NCBI GenBank assembly: GCA_000745135.1
Contig: JQNH01000001.1
Location: forward strand, 2,356,001 to 2,420,000
Source: Rhizobiales bacterium YIM 77505
Lineage (GTDB): Bacteria; Pseudomonadota; Alphaproteobacteria; Rhizobiales; Beijerinckiaceae
DNA: 64,000 nucleotides
Direction: 5' to 3'
The position numbers and the translations under genes are program-made. A model generated the notes under the pieces. The model ran no database searches, was not told the origin of the DNA, and was given only the letters and a program-made list of their open reading frames with translations. How positions within the stretch are numbered: the stretch's first letter is position 1; each line of letters opens with the position of its first letter. This document shows positions 32,393 through 41,298 of this stretch, piece after piece.

Positions 32393-32512
32393 GCGGCTTC
32401 TCCGGGGGCTCGGCCCTGAGACGCCGCGCGGAGGGTCGGACGGTCAGGCGCCAGTCGCGTCAAGGCTCCTGGCGTCAACCGGCGCTCCCCGGCCGGGTTC
32501 CGCCTTCCCGCC

Positions 32513-33508
32513 TCACGCCGCCTGCTGGATCGCGGAGAGCTTCCAGGGCCCGCCGGCGTCGCGGCGGAAGGTCCACAGCTCCGTCACCTCCTGCGGCCGG
32601 TCGGGATCCCCCGCCACCACCCGGCCCGTCGCCCGGTCGAGGGTGACGTCCTTCAGCGCATAGCGCATGGCGACGGTGGCGTAATCGGTCGCCCCTTCGC
32701 GCCAGGCCTCGGCGAGATCGCCCTGCACCAGCTTCACGTCGGAGATCCGGTTGACGACGTTGTTGCGGGCGTTCTCGTTGATCTCCTCCTGGAGGTAGCC
32801 CGCCATCTCGGGCGTCGCCAAGGTCCAGAGGGCGGCCACGTCCTCGCGGCCATAGGCGGTCTGGACGTCGTGGAGGGAGCGCTCGAAGGCCTCGTAGTCG
32901 GCCGGCCCGATGCCGATCTCATCGGTCCGCTCGCGGCGACGGGCCGGAGCCGCCGGTGCCGGGGCAGCGGCGCCAGGGCCTCCTGCCGCGCCGGGCAGGC
33001 CCGGCGTCGGGCCAAGCGCCGATCGCCCGTAAGCCCCGCCCGCGCCGGCCAGGGCGGGTTGCGGCTGCGAGCGGCGGCGGAAGAACTGCACGGCGAGATA
33101 GACGAGCCCGCCGATCAGGGCGACCTGCAGGAGCAGGCCCAGCATGCCGGCGAGCGAGCCGAGTCCGCCGAACAGGCCGGCGCCGAGCAGCGCGCCGATG
33201 AGGCCCGCCCCCAGGAGCCCGCCGAGGAAGCCACCGCCGAAGCGGCCCGCCGGCTGCGCGGTCGTCTGGGGCGCTGTTCCCGCCGGTCGCGGCTGGACCT
33301 GGCTCGGCGTCGTCTGCGAGCGCTGGATCGGCGCGGCCGGCGCCGGCGCCGTGCGCGTCGCCGCCGGTTCGTCGAAGGTGCGCGAGCCGCGCGAGCCGAT
33401 GCCGCCGCTGCGGCCCGGGCGCGCCTCGGCGATGCTCATCAGGCCCACCGCGAAAATGCCCGCCAGGGCGAGAACGGCGCGGCTGCGGCGCGAAAACATC
33501 ATGGTCAT
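32513..33508 (-). CDS. Tim44-like domain membrane protein
   Basis: A 331-aa protein: signal peptide or anchor (SRRSRAVLALAGIFAVGLMSIAEA, about 5-28), a Pro/Thr-rich spacer, a Gly-rich glycine-zipper membrane stretch (FGGGFLGGLLGAGLIGALLGAGLFGGLGS) and a second helix (GLLLQVALIGGLVYLAVQFF, about 137-156), then a Tim44/TimA-type domain (about 205-331: YEAFERSLHDVQTAYGREDVAALWTLATPEMAGYLQEEI). Bacterial proteins of this kind are membrane bound, of unclear function. A CCTATATAG promoter-like sequence lies about 50 bp upstream. ATG at 33508. Confidence 0.8.
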   Translation of the reverse strand: MTMMFSRRSRAVLALAGIFAVGLMSIAEARPGRSGGIGSRGSRTFDEPAATRTAPAPAAPIQRSQTTPSQVQPRPAGTAPQTTAQPAGRFGGGFLGGLLGAGLIGALLGAGLFGGLGSLAGMLGLLLQVALIGGLVYLAVQFFRRRSQPQPALAGAGGAYGRSALGPTPGLPGAAGGPGAAAPAPAAPARRRERTDEIGIGPADYEAFERSLHDVQTAYGREDVAALWTLATPEMAGYLQEEINENARNNVVNRISDVKLVQGDLAEAWREGATDYATVAMRYALKDVTLDRATGRVVAGDPDRPQEVTELWTFRRDAGGPWKLSAIQQAA

Positions 33509-33702
33509 GGCTGAAGGCTCATTCCTCTCCGGCGAGGCGCTTCGCCCCGCTCGTCCCTCTATATAGGAACTCTGCCATAAAATCAGAGTCTTTGCGCTCA
33601 AGGTTCATCGCCCCTTTCCGCCCGACGCCCTCGGCGGAACGGAGCGGGGCGACGCCCGTTGAGCCCAATGACCACGGGGCTGACGCGTCGGAGGATCCGG
33701 CC

Positions 33703-33951
33703 ATGACGGCGCAGGATGATCAGGCGACCCGCGAGGCCATCCGCAGCCTTGCGGAGGAGATCGCCCGGACGAGCCCCGAATGCGCACCGAAGGCGATGCG
33801 GATCATCTCGCTTCTCCAGGAGCTCGACGCCGCGCCAGACCGCGCCGTGATCGAGGACGCGATCGAGGCGGAGACGGAGGGGGAGCTGTCCGACAGCCAG
33901 GTCCGCAACGCGTCGGGGGCGGTGGTTCGATCGCTCGGCGATCGGTCGTGA
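33703..33951 (+). CDS. hypothetical acidic protein, 82 aa
   Basis: An 82-aa acidic helical protein (MTAQDDQATREAIRSLAEEIARTSPECAPKAMRIISLLQEL...) with one cysteine. It ends 9 bp before the start of the DUF202 gene, so the two are probably co-transcribed. No family recognised. Confidence 0.6.
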   Translation: MTAQDDQATREAIRSLAEEIARTSPECAPKAMRIISLLQELDAAPDRAVIEDAIEAETEGELSDSQVRNASGAVVRSLGDRS

Positions 33952-33960
33952 GGCACGGCC

Positions 33961-34392
33961 GTGGCGAAGGCGATCACCGAGCTGAAGAGAAGCGCCGACG
34001 AGGTGCGCAGTAGCGCCGCCGAGCTCGCCGACTCGGCCGACCGGCGCACGGAGCTTGCCGCCGACCGCACCGTGCTCGCAGCGGAGCGCACCTATGCCTC
34101 CTGGGTCCAGCTCGGCCTCGGCGCCCTGGCTGCGGGCGTCGGCGCCAAGAAGCTTCTCGCCGGCGTGGTCCCGGAATGGATGATCATCCTGCAGGGGACT
34201 CTCCTCGTTCTCTTCAGCGCCTTCTGCTTTGGCGCGGCCGTGTGGCGGCAGCTCTCCCCCGGCGTGCCGCCGCCGCGGCCCGATGTGCGGCGGCTGCCCC
34301 CGTCGCTCCTCATCGTCGTCAACGGCTTCCTCGCCCTCGTCGCCCTGTCGGCGCTTCTCGGCATCTGGTTCGGGCCGACCGGCGGCGAGTAG
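33961..34392 (+). CDS. DUF202-type membrane protein
   Basis: A 143-aa protein starting from GTG. Its N-terminus is an amphipathic helix (ITELKRSADEVRSSAAELADSADRR), then TELAADRTVLAAERTYASWVQLGLGALAAGVGA, the DUF202 signature (L-A-x-x-R-T-x-L-x-x-x-R-T-x-x-x-x-x-R), followed by two more membrane helices (WMIILQGTLLVLFSAFCFGAAVW and LLIVVNGFLALVALSALLGIW). Function of DUF202 proteins is largely unknown. Likely operon with the upstream 82-aa gene. Confidence 0.75.
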   Translation: MAKAITELKRSADEVRSSAAELADSADRRTELAADRTVLAAERTYASWVQLGLGALAAGVGAKKLLAGVVPEWMIILQGTLLVLFSAFCFGAAVWRQLSPGVPPPRPDVRRLPPSLLIVVNGFLALVALSALLGIWFGPTGGE

Positions 34393-34473
34393 GGGAACCG
34401 CCCTCCCCTCGCCCGCATTGGTCCCGGGACGCCTCAGAGCGAGGCGAGAACGAGACACGCCGAGGAGGCAAGA

Positions 34474-35220
34474 ATGGCGAGCCGCGGCGCGCAGCGCAGC
34501 TACGCAGAAAAGCAGGCCCTGAAGGAGAAGACGAAGAACGCCGAGCGCTACAGCCTCAAGCGCGAAGGGCGCCGGCGCGACTTCACCAACGAGATCGAGT
34601 TCAACAACGCCGCCACGAGCGGCCATGGGGACGAGCCGATCCCGACGAAGGAGAACAGCCGCAGCGCAGCAGCCGATCTGAGGCGCGCCGTGGCCAAGGG
34701 CGCCGGCGTCATGTCGCTGTCCAAGAAACATGACCCGGAGCTCAAGGTCGCCGGCGTGCAGGGCGGCCAGCAGGACGCAGGCGAGGGCGTCAAGACGAGC
34801 CGCGGCGCCCGCGCCGCGGACAAGAGCCTCGACAAGGGCTCGGCCAAGGCCGGCGCGACCGCCCCGCTCACCCGCCGGGCGAAGTCGAACGCGGAGATCG
34901 CCGAGAGCGTGCCGACGACGGCGCGCAAGCGGCCGGCGCCGCTCGCGGCTCCGCCCCTTGGCGGCGGCGCGACCGGCGGCGAGCCGCGGCGGATGAACAA
35001 ACGGACGGGCGGCGCAAGGCAGCGCGTGCCTGCCCCGGGCAATGTGGTCTCGGCCCCGAAGGGCGAGCTCATCCCGACGCGCGAAGGCGCTCCCGTCGCC
35101 GAGAACCAAGACGTCACCTCCTCGGCCGGCGGGCGCAAACCGCCCAAGCGCCCTGCCCGCGCAGGGCACGCGACCGGCGCATCGAAATCGAAGGGCGCCG
35201 ATATGGGACTGGAGGAGTAG
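34474..35220 (+). CDS. disordered basic protein of unknown function, 248 aa
   Basis: A 248-aa protein of low complexity rich in Lys, Arg, Ala, Gly and Pro, lacking hydrophobic segments. The N-terminal 60 residues (YAEKQALKEKTKNAERYSLKREGRRRDFTNEIEFNNAATSGHGDEPIPTK) look best conserved; the rest has repeats of RGA, PTRE and KPPKRPARAG type, resembling histone H1-like tails. It could bind nucleic acids; this is inference. GCCGAGGAGGC precedes the ATG. A strong terminator lies 145 bp downstream. Confidence 0.55.
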   Translation: MASRGAQRSYAEKQALKEKTKNAERYSLKREGRRRDFTNEIEFNNAATSGHGDEPIPTKENSRSAAADLRRAVAKGAGVMSLSKKHDPELKVAGVQGGQQDAGEGVKTSRGARAADKSLDKGSAKAGATAPLTRRAKSNAEIAESVPTTARKRPAPLAAPPLGGGATGGEPRRMNKRTGGARQRVPAPGNVVSAPKGELIPTREGAPVAENQDVTSSAGGRKPPKRPARAGHATGASKSKGADMGLEE

Positions 35221-35274
35221 GCACCCGCCGCTGTCGTTAAGGCCCTTCCGGGAGCGAGCTTGGCCGCATTCACG

Positions 35275-35399
35275 GATAGTTGATCGTAAGTTCGCCGCGA
35301 AAAGGGCTCAAATCGTGATTAGCTTGCGGGTTACCAGGGTTTCGAGACCCTTGGGTGGTCCCTTGCCCTCCTTGGCGACAGCTCAAGGAGGGCTTTTTT
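35275..35399 (+). ncRNA. candidate small RNA ending in an intrinsic terminator
   Basis: The stretch between the 248-aa gene and the repeats has no ORF but two clear hairpins: 35334-35354 (CCAGGGT, loop TTCGAG, ACCC-T-TGG) and the terminator 35365-35399. It is less GC-rich than the flanks. It could be the 3' UTR of the upstream gene or an independent small RNA; the 5' end is a guess. I could not match it to a named alphaproteobacterial sRNA family. Confidence 0.4.
35365..35399 (+). terminator. strong Rho-independent terminator
   Basis: A 10-bp perfect stem GCCCTCCTTG / CAAGGAGGGC (35365-35374 and 35384-35393), 9-nt loop, directly followed by six T. It is the clearest intrinsic terminator in the window and works on the plus strand only. 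Confidence 0.9.
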
Positions 35400-36026
35400 G
35401 TTGGGCTGATGCGTTCCGCGCCGATCACGCTCCTCGCATCGGGGAAGGGGTGGAGGATGTGAAGAGGGTGGTACCAAATCACGGCTGCAGGTTCGCGCCT
35501 GAACCCGGATTTGGCAGTTCGCGCTTGAACCTCCACCCCTTTCCCGGAAGCCTGGAACGGAGCGAAGCGGAGTGGAAGGCGGTCCGGGATCCAGCGCAAT
35601 AATGAAGCCGCGCAGTGGCTCCTTCTTCTGTCGCGTCATCATTTGGTGCTGCTTCGCAGCAGAGTTCTTGCGCTTACGTACTGGACTGCGTTCCGCGCCC
35701 TCCGGGCGCTGCACGCATCCGGGAAAGAGGGTGGAGGGTGTGGGAAGGGTGGCGGCCTTTCCGGCTGCTCTTGTGGACAGGGGGGCGCCGGGTGATTGTA
35801 AGCGGGGTGCGAATGGTGAACCCTGCGGGGGCTTTGAACCGCGGGAGGTGCCTCGGCTAAAGTCCCTTCGACATGATTCGCCAAAGCGCGGCCGTCGAGG
35901 CGCGCAGAAGGCTGTGCCGCCGCCCATCGAATACTCGACCGCCCGGGCCTTGCCCGGCAGACGACATCGTCGCGAGCTTGTCTCGCCTGTGAACTTCTTT
36001 GGCTCTTGCGAGCCGCAGGGACCGAC
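35400..36026. repeat. intergenic region with family B and C repeats
   Basis: No convincing gene in this stretch. From about 35425 to 35745 it carries family C (ACGGCTGCAGGTTCGCGCCTGAACC, about 35482), CTTTCCCGGAAGCCTGG, GGTCCGGGATCCAGCGCAA, a TGGTGCTGCTTCGCAGCAG unit (about 35644), and a reversed B end (CTGCGTTCCGCGCCCTCCGGGCGC, CACGCATCCGGGAAAG, 35688-35728). It looks like two B units head to head around a C unit, as at 28790-29110. From about 35746 to 36026 nothing is recognised. Confidence 0.6.
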
Positions 36027-36527
36027 ATGACCCAGCTTCACATCGAAACCGATCGAGCCGAGCATCCCCTCGACATTGTGGAGCGGCTGGCCGCCCTGCG
36101 CGACTGGATCTTCGATCGGGCCGACGCCAACGAGATGTCGGTGTCGGTCTCAGGACGATGGGCCGACTACCACATCGCCTTCACCTGGATCGAGGAGGTC
36201 GAGGCCGTCCACCTCGCCTGCGCCTTCGATCTCAAGGTCCCGGAGCGGCGCCGGCAGGAGGTGCTGCAACTCATCAGCCATGTGAACGAGCAGCTCTGGG
36301 TCGGACATTTCGACCTGTGGAGCGCGGAGAACGTGGTGATGTTCCGCCATGCGCTCCTGCTCGCCGGCGGGGCCGAGCCGACCCATGAGCAATGCGAGAT
36401 GCTGCTCAAAGCCGCCGTCGATGCCTGCGAGCGCCACTTCCAGGCCTTCCAGTTCGTGATCTGGGCGGGGAAATCGGCCCGGGAGGCGCTCGACAGCGTG
36501 CTGTTCGAGACCGAGGGCGAGGCTTGA
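36027..36527 (+). CDS. YbjN domain-containing protein
   Basis: A 166-aa soluble protein. DWIFDRADANEMSVSVSGRWADYHIAFTWIEEVEAVHLACAFDLKVPERRRQEVLQLISHVNEQLWVGHFDLWSAENVVMFRHALLLAGG is the YbjN fold, related to type III secretion chaperones. The proteins are thought to act as chaperone-like regulators. Start at the ATG at 36027. Monocistronic. Confidence 0.85.
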   Translation: MTQLHIETDRAEHPLDIVERLAALRDWIFDRADANEMSVSVSGRWADYHIAFTWIEEVEAVHLACAFDLKVPERRRQEVLQLISHVNEQLWVGHFDLWSAENVVMFRHALLLAGGAEPTHEQCEMLLKAAVDACERHFQAFQFVIWAGKSAREALDSVLFETEGEA

Positions 36528-36668
36528 GGCGCATCCGGAGGGCTTACCCCAGGGACGCCTGACGCATCTCGCCCCCGTCGCCTCGCAAACCGCGCCACGG
36601 CTGTCCGGACGCGGCGGCTTGAGGCGCAGACCACCGGCGGCTTGGCGGCGTCCCAAGGAGCGCCTCGG

Positions 36669-36730
36669 CCGCGCGGGCGCGGCTTTGCATGGTCCTTGAC
36701 CGCGCGGGCGCGGCTTTGCATGGTCGTTGA
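36669..36730. repeat. 31-bp tandem duplication
   Basis: Two head-to-tail copies (36669-36699 and 36700-36730) of a unit starting CCGCGCGGGCGCGGCTTTGC and ending ATGGTCCTTGA or ATGGTCGTTGA, differing at one base. It lies just upstream of an exported protein gene. Each unit contains the hairpin CCGCGC-GGGC-GCGG. Confidence 0.9.
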
Positions 36731-36754
36731 GATCAAAGGCGAGGATGGTCGGAT

Positions 36755-37201
36755 ATGCGACGGGCAGCTCTTCTCATCCCTCTGGCGCTCTGCGCGGCGT
36801 CCCCGGCGGCGGCGTTGTCGGGACGGCAGGAGGTGGTGCCCGCGGAGCGCCGCGTGCTGCCCCACGACAGCCATATCCCCGGCTGCCACGACGTCTTGGT
36901 CCTGGAGAAGGTCTCCTCCCGCTTCGCCGAGAAGGAGGCGAAGTTCTGGCGCTCGCCTTTGACGATCGTGCGCTACGAGGACATCCGGCCCATCGCTTGG
37001 CGGCCCTGGGGGCTCGACTACATCCCCCGGCGCTTCTGCACCGCCACCGCCTGGACCTCCGACGGCGCGAGGCGGCGCATCGACTATTCGGTGCGCGAAG
37101 ACCTCGGCATCATCGGCGCGACCTTCGGCGTCGAGTTCTGCGTGCATGGCCTCGACCGCAACTGGGCCTTCGCGCCGAACTGCAAGATGGCGCGGCCCTG
37201 A
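36755..37201 (+). CDS. exported protein of unknown function, 148 aa
   Basis: A protein with a signal peptide (MRRAALLIPLALCAASPAAA) and a mature part with IPGCHDVLVLEKVSSRFAEKEAKFWRSPLTIVRYEDIRPIAWRPWGLDYIPRRFCTATAW, then VEFCVHGLDRNWAFAPNCKMARP. Four cysteines probably pair. I know this layout from exported hypothetical proteins in Rhizobiales but no function. It ends 10 bp before the RNase T2 gene, so the two are likely co-transcribed. Confidence 0.7.
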   Translation: MRRAALLIPLALCAASPAAALSGRQEVVPAERRVLPHDSHIPGCHDVLVLEKVSSRFAEKEAKFWRSPLTIVRYEDIRPIAWRPWGLDYIPRRFCTATAWTSDGARRRIDYSVREDLGIIGATFGVEFCVHGLDRNWAFAPNCKMARP

Positions 37202-37211
37202 CCGTCCGCTC

Positions 37212-37883
37212 ATGAGACGATCCTTTCTGCGCGGCCTTGGGGCCGCGCTTGCGATGACGGCCGCAACCGCGGCATCCGCACAGGACGCGCGCGAGTTCCG
37301 CTCGAGCCGCCCCGGGGATTTCGACTACTATCTCCTGGCGCTCTCCTGGTCGCCCACCTTCTGCGCCGCAGAGGGCGAGGAGAAGGAGCGGGAGCAATGC
37401 GCGCCGGGACGCCGGCTCGGCTTCGTCGTGCATGGGCTGTGGCCCCAGCGCGAGGGCGTGCGCCTCGAGCACTGCGAGACCTTCGTCCGCCCGCCCTCGC
37501 GCCTGGCCCTCGAGGAGGCGGAAGGGGTCTTCCCGAGCCTTGGGCTCGCCCGCCACCAATGGCGCAAGCACGGCACCTGCACGGGGCGAAGCCCGGCCGA
37601 GTATTTCGCCGATGTGCGCCGCGCCGCGGAGAAGGTGCGCGTGCCGGAGGCGCTGATCGGGACGAACGCTCCCCGCCGGGCCGCGCCCATCGAGATCGCG
37701 CGCGCCTTCGTCGCCGCCAATCCGGGCCTGCGGCCCGACATGATGCAGATCACCTGCCGGCGCGGCCAGCTCCAGGAGGTGCGGATCTGCCTCGAGCGGG
37801 ATCTGCGGGGCTTCCGCTCCTGTCCCGCCCTCGCCGGGACGCGCTGCCCGATCGATGCCGTCGCCATCCCGGCCCCGGGATAG
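37212..37883 (+). CDS. ribonuclease T2 family protein, exported
   Basis: A 223-aa protein with an N-terminal signal (MRRSFLRGLGAALAMTAATAASA). Both catalytic segments are present: FVVHGLWPQ (CAS I) and ARHQWRKHGTCTG (CAS II), giving the two catalytic histidines. It would cut RNA without base specificity in the periplasm, through 2',3'-cyclic intermediates. The mature domain has several cysteines consistent with the T2 fold. The twin arginine at the start could suggest Tat export but the motif is weak. Confidence 0.9.
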   Translation: MRRSFLRGLGAALAMTAATAASAQDAREFRSSRPGDFDYYLLALSWSPTFCAAEGEEKEREQCAPGRRLGFVVHGLWPQREGVRLEHCETFVRPPSRLALEEAEGVFPSLGLARHQWRKHGTCTGRSPAEYFADVRRAAEKVRVPEALIGTNAPRRAAPIEIARAFVAANPGLRPDMMQITCRRGQLQEVRICLERDLRGFRSCPALAGTRCPIDAVAIPAPG

Positions 37884-37922
37884 GGCCGGCGCGGTCGGGG
37901 CTGTCGCGCAACGGGTCGAGCC

Positions 37923-38774
37923 ATGAACTACCGCCACGCCTTCCACGCGGGCAATTTCGCCGACGTCATGAAGCATGTCGTCCTGGTGCGGACGCTCCTG
38001 TACCTCGCGCGCAAGGACGGCGCTTTTCGCGCCATCGACACCCATGCGGGCATCGGCCTTTACGATCTCTCCTCCGAGGAGGCCGAGCGGACGGGCGAGT
38101 GGCGCGACGGGGTGGCGCGGCTCGAGGCGCCCTTCGCGCCGGAGGTGGAAGAGCTGCTGAGCCCCTATCGGCAGGTCCTCGACGAGGTGCGGGCCTCTCA
38201 CGGCCATGCCTATCCCGGCTCGCCCTTCATCATCCGCGCGCTCAGCCGCCCGCAGGATGTGAGCGTCTTCGTCGAGCTGCACCCGGCCGACGGCGACGTC
38301 CTGGCGGCGCGCTTCAAGGGACGCGGGGTCAAGGTGCTGCGCCTCGACGGCTGGACCGCCCTGCACGCGCTCATCCCGTCGCCGGAGCGCCGCGGCCTCG
38401 TGCTCATCGACCCGCCCTATGAGCAGCCGGGCGAACTCAAGCGCCTCGCCGCCGAGATGGTCAAGGCCTGGAGGAAGTGGCCGACCGGCGTGTTCCTCGG
38501 CTGGTACCCGATCAAGGATCCAGGCGCCGTCGCCGAGGCCGCCGGCATCCTGCGCGCCGCCGGGCCGGCCAAGGCCCTCAGGCTCGAACTCATGGTCGAC
38601 GCTCCCGACGACCCGAGCCGCCTCAACGGCTGCGGCCTGTTCATCCTCAACCCGCCCTTCGTCCTCAAGGAGGAGGCCGAGATCCTCCTGCCGGCCCTTG
38701 CCGCGCGCCTGGCCCGCTCCACCTATGCCGGCTTCCGCTGCGAGCCCTTCGGCCGGGAGGTGGCGCCCGGTTGA
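37923..38774 (+). CDS. rlmJ: 23S rRNA (adenine(2030)-N(6))-methyltransferase
   Basis: A 283-aa RlmJ: MNYRHAFHAGNFADVMKHVVL is the diagnostic N-terminus, with TLLYLARKDGAFRAIDTHAGIGLYDL (SAM site) and the catalytic VLIDPPYEQPGE. It methylates A2030 of 23S rRNA. Length as usual for the family. It is followed 63 bp later by a glutathione S-transferase gene in the same orientation. Confidence 0.95.
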   Translation: MNYRHAFHAGNFADVMKHVVLVRTLLYLARKDGAFRAIDTHAGIGLYDLSSEEAERTGEWRDGVARLEAPFAPEVEELLSPYRQVLDEVRASHGHAYPGSPFIIRALSRPQDVSVFVELHPADGDVLAARFKGRGVKVLRLDGWTALHALIPSPERRGLVLIDPPYEQPGELKRLAAEMVKAWRKWPTGVFLGWYPIKDPGAVAEAAGILRAAGPAKALRLELMVDAPDDPSRLNGCGLFILNPPFVLKEEAEILLPALAARLARSTYAGFRCEPFGREVAPG

Positions 38775-38837
38775 TTTAGCGCCGCCCCGGTGACAAACGG
38801 GGCGGACCGGCCGCGCGCCGAGAGGGGTCCCCCGCCG

Positions 38838-39443
38838 ATGATGATTCTCCGTTCCTCGCCGCCCTCGCCCTTCGGGCGCAAGGTCAAGATCGCCGCCGCG
38901 GTGCTGAACCTTGCGGACCGCATCACGGTCCTGGACACCGACACCATGAAGCCGGACGAGGCGTTCCTTGCCCAGAACGCCCTCGGCAAGATCCCGACGC
39001 TGGTCCTGGAGAACGGCGAGACCCTGTTCGACTCCCGTGTCATCGTGGAGTATCTCGATGCGCTCGCCGGCGGCGGCCGCATCGTACCATCGGGTTGGCG
39101 CCGCTTCGAGGCCCTGCGCCTCCAGGCCCTCGCCGACGGCATCATGGATGCGGCGATCCTGCGGATGTACGAGATCCGCTGGCGCAGTGAGGAGCGGCGG
39201 GAGCCGCGCTGGGTCGATCATCAGCAGGGCAAGATCGACCGGGCGCTCCGCCTCGCCGAGGAGCGCCATTCCGCGCCGGCCGCCGCCATCGACATCGGCA
39301 CCATCGCGCTCGCCTGCGCTCTCGGCTATCTCGACCTGCGCTTCGAAGGGCGCTGGCGGGAGCGCCATCCGAGGCTCGTGGCCTTTCTCGATGACTTCGA
39401 GCGGCGCGTGCCCGCCTTCGCCGCGACCCGCGTCAAGGGGTGA
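38838..39443 (+). CDS. glutathione S-transferase family protein
   Basis: A 201-aa protein with a thioredoxin-like N-terminal domain (LRSSPPSPFGRKVKIAA; the Ser-Pro-x-x-x-K/R-K region is the beta/zeta-like active site), LGKIPTLVLENGETLFDSRVIVEYLDAL as the glutathione gamma-glutamyl site, and a helical C-terminal domain ending RHPRLVAFLDDFERRVPAF. Conjugation or isomerisation with glutathione; substrate unknown. ATG at 38838. Its end overlaps the end of the convergent pgeF gene by 11 bp. Confidence 0.88.
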   Translation: MMILRSSPPSPFGRKVKIAAAVLNLADRITVLDTDTMKPDEAFLAQNALGKIPTLVLENGETLFDSRVIVEYLDALAGGGRIVPSGWRRFEALRLQALADGIMDAAILRMYEIRWRSEERREPRWVDHQQGKIDRALRLAEERHSAPAAAIDIGTIALACALGYLDLRFEGRWRERHPRLVAFLDDFERRVPAFAATRVKG

Positions 39444-40200
39444 GCGCGATCGCCGAGATCAGCCGGCCGTAGTCCGGCTCGCCGCGATGGGTGGTTCGCC
39501 GGAAGCTGAAGAAGCGCTCCTCGTCCCCATAGGTGCACAAGGCAAGATCGGCGAAGGCGCCGATGCCGGCCCTGGCCAGGCGCCAGCCGATATAGCCCGG
39601 CAGGTCGAACTGGGCGTGGCCGGGCTTCCCGCTCGGCCGGAAGAACCGCGGCGCCTCCGCCTCGTCGCGGAAGGCGGCCGCGAAATCGGGCCCCACCTCA
39701 TAGGCCGCCTGGCTGATGGTCGGCCCGAGCACGGCGACGATGCGGCCGCGGCGGGCGCCGAGACGCTCCATGGCCTGAAGCGTCCCCTCGAGGATGCCGC
39801 TCCGGGCGCCCCGCCAGCCCGCATGGGCAGCGCCCACGACGCCCGCTTCCGGGTCCGCGAACAGCACCGGGCCGCAATCGGCCGTGGTGACGGCGAGGGC
39901 GATCCCCGGCCGGTTCGTCGCCATGCCATCGGCCCGCGGCCGCGCCGTTTGAGGAAAGGGCTCGTCGACGATGACCGCCTCGGCCGAATGCACCTGATGG
40001 ACGCTCACCAGAGCCTCCGCCGGAAGGCCGAGCTGCGCCGCCATGCGGCGGCGGTTCTCGGCGACCCGCGCCGGATCGTCCGAGGAGCCGAGCCCGCCAT
40101 TGAGGGACGCATAGACGCCCTCCGACACGCCGCCCTGCCGGGTGAAGAAGGCGTGGCGGACGCCCGAATAGGAGCTGAGCTCCGGCGCTTCGATGAACAT
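39433..40200 (-). CDS. pgeF: purine nucleoside phosphorylase / peptidoglycan editing factor (YfiH/PgeF)
   Basis: A 255-aa YfiH-type protein: VRHAFFTRQGGVSEGVYASLN, VSVHQVHSAEAV, VTTADCGPVLFADPEAGVVGAAHAGWRGARSGILEGTL and a C-terminal DLALCTYGDEERFFSFRR. The zinc/copper ligands are His in HSAE, Cys in TADC and His in HAGWRG. The family cleaves purine nucleosides and prevents wrong amino acid use at L-Ser in peptidoglycan. It is the third gene of an lgt, methyltransferase, pgeF run. Confidence 0.93.
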   Translation of the reverse strand: MFIEAPELSSYSGVRHAFFTRQGGVSEGVYASLNGGLGSSDDPARVAENRRRMAAQLGLPAEALVSVHQVHSAEAVIVDEPFPQTARPRADGMATNRPGIALAVTTADCGPVLFADPEAGVVGAAHAGWRGARSGILEGTLQAMERLGARRGRIVAVLGPTISQAAYEVGPDFAAAFRDEAEAPRFFRPSGKPGHAQFDLPGYIGWRLARAGIGAFADLALCTYGDEERFFSFRRTTHRGEPDYGRLISAIALTP

Positions 40201-40227
40201 GGGCGGATCCTGTGACGCGAAAGATCT

Positions 40228-41298
40228 TCAGAAGCCGGGAAGCGGAGGAAGCCGCGGATCGCAGATCGCGAGCACCTTGAACAACTGGCCCATGTCCTGC
40301 GGTCCCGCACCTGTCAACCGCCTGAGCGCCGCGTCGATCTCCTGCGCCTGTTGCGGCGTCGCCCCGGCCTTGAGCTGGGCGGCGCGAAGCTCGATCCCGA
40401 GCGCCTTCAGGAAGGCGCCCTGCGTCAGCGGGCCGAAGGCGCGCGCGCCGCAAGCGGTCGCGGCGCGGGCGAGGGCCGCGAAATCCACATGCGCGGTGAG
40501 GTCGGCAAGACCGGGCTCGGCGAGCGGATCCGCATAGGCGTGGCCGCGCACCGCCTGGAGCGTGTCACCGAAGGCAGGCCCCTCATAGCCATAGTCGATG
40601 ACGAGCGCCGCGCCGCCCGAGGCGACGAGCCGGGCCGCGAGCGTGCGCATCGCAAGAAGGCCGGCGCCCGGCCATTCGAGCACCTGGCCGAGCCGCCCCG
40701 CTGCTTGCAGCCACGGCGTGGGCTCGGGCGACAGACCGAAGGCGAGGTCGCCGCCCTCCCCAAGGCCCACGACCCGTTCGTGCCAGCCGGTCTTGGTCCT
40801 GACGAACTGGCGGAGGGGCAAGGCGTCGAAGAACTCGTTGGCGATGACGATCGCGGGGCCCGGCTCCACCTCCTCCAGACGCTCATGCCAGGCAAGAGGC
40901 GCCCACGCGCCGGCGAGCCGCTCCTCCTGGAGGGCGCGCAGCGTCGGGCTCGTCTCGACGAGATGGACCTTGATCGCCTCGGCGAAGGCCCTGCGCACGC
41001 GGGCGGCGCGCAAAAGGTCGGCCATGAGGGTCCCGCGCCCGGGGCCGAGCTCGATCACCCGCACGGGGTCCGGCGCGCCCATGAGGGTCCAGGTCTCGGC
41101 CGCCCACAGGCCGATCATCTCGCCGAACATCTGGCTGATCTCGGGCGCCGTGGTGAAGTCTCCCGCGGCGCCGAAGGGATCGCGGCTCATGTAGTAGCCG
41201 TGGACCGGATGGGCGAGGCACAGGGCCATGTAGCGCTCGACCGTGAGCGGGCCCTCGCTCGCGATCAGGTGCTTGAGCTCGTCGCCAAGGGCGCTCAC
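40228..41298 (-). CDS. class I SAM-dependent methyltransferase, MidA/NDUFAF7 family
   Basis: A 356-aa protein starting from GTG at 41298, overlapping the lgt stop (GTGA). Family signature: [48 protein letters not shown], then [30 protein letters not shown], and [11 protein letters not shown]. The mitochondrial homologue NDUFAF7 dimethylates an arginine of a complex I subunit (NDUFS2); in bacteria the target is less certain. Second gene of the lgt run, with pgeF 27 bp downstream. Confidence 0.9.
   Translation of the reverse strand: MSALGDELKHLIASEGPLTVERYMALCLAHPVHGYYMSRDPFGAAGDFTTAPEISQMFGEMIGLWAAETWTLMGAPDPVRVIELGPGRGTLMADLLRAARVRRAFAEAIKVHLVETSPTLRALQEERLAGAWAPLAWHERLEEVEPGPAIVIANEFFDALPLRQFVRTKTGWHERVVGLGEGGDLAFGLSPEPTPWLQAAGRLGQVLEWPGAGLLAMRTLAARLVASGGAALVIDYGYEGPAFGDTLQAVRGHAYADPLAEPGLADLTAHVDFAALARAATACGARAFGPLTQGAFLKALGIELRAAQLKAGATPQQAQEIDAALRRLTGAGPQDMGQLFKVLAICDPRLPPLPGF

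Noticed and set aside
35334-35354. tRNA T-arm (GGGTTTCGAGACCC)
   Set aside because: The sequence resembles a T-arm but no acceptor, D or anticodon arm can be placed upstream and it is followed by a terminator.
8920-35745. CRISPR array
   Set aside because: The repeats are single or double palindromic modules of unequal length and spacing, without regular spacers or cas genes.
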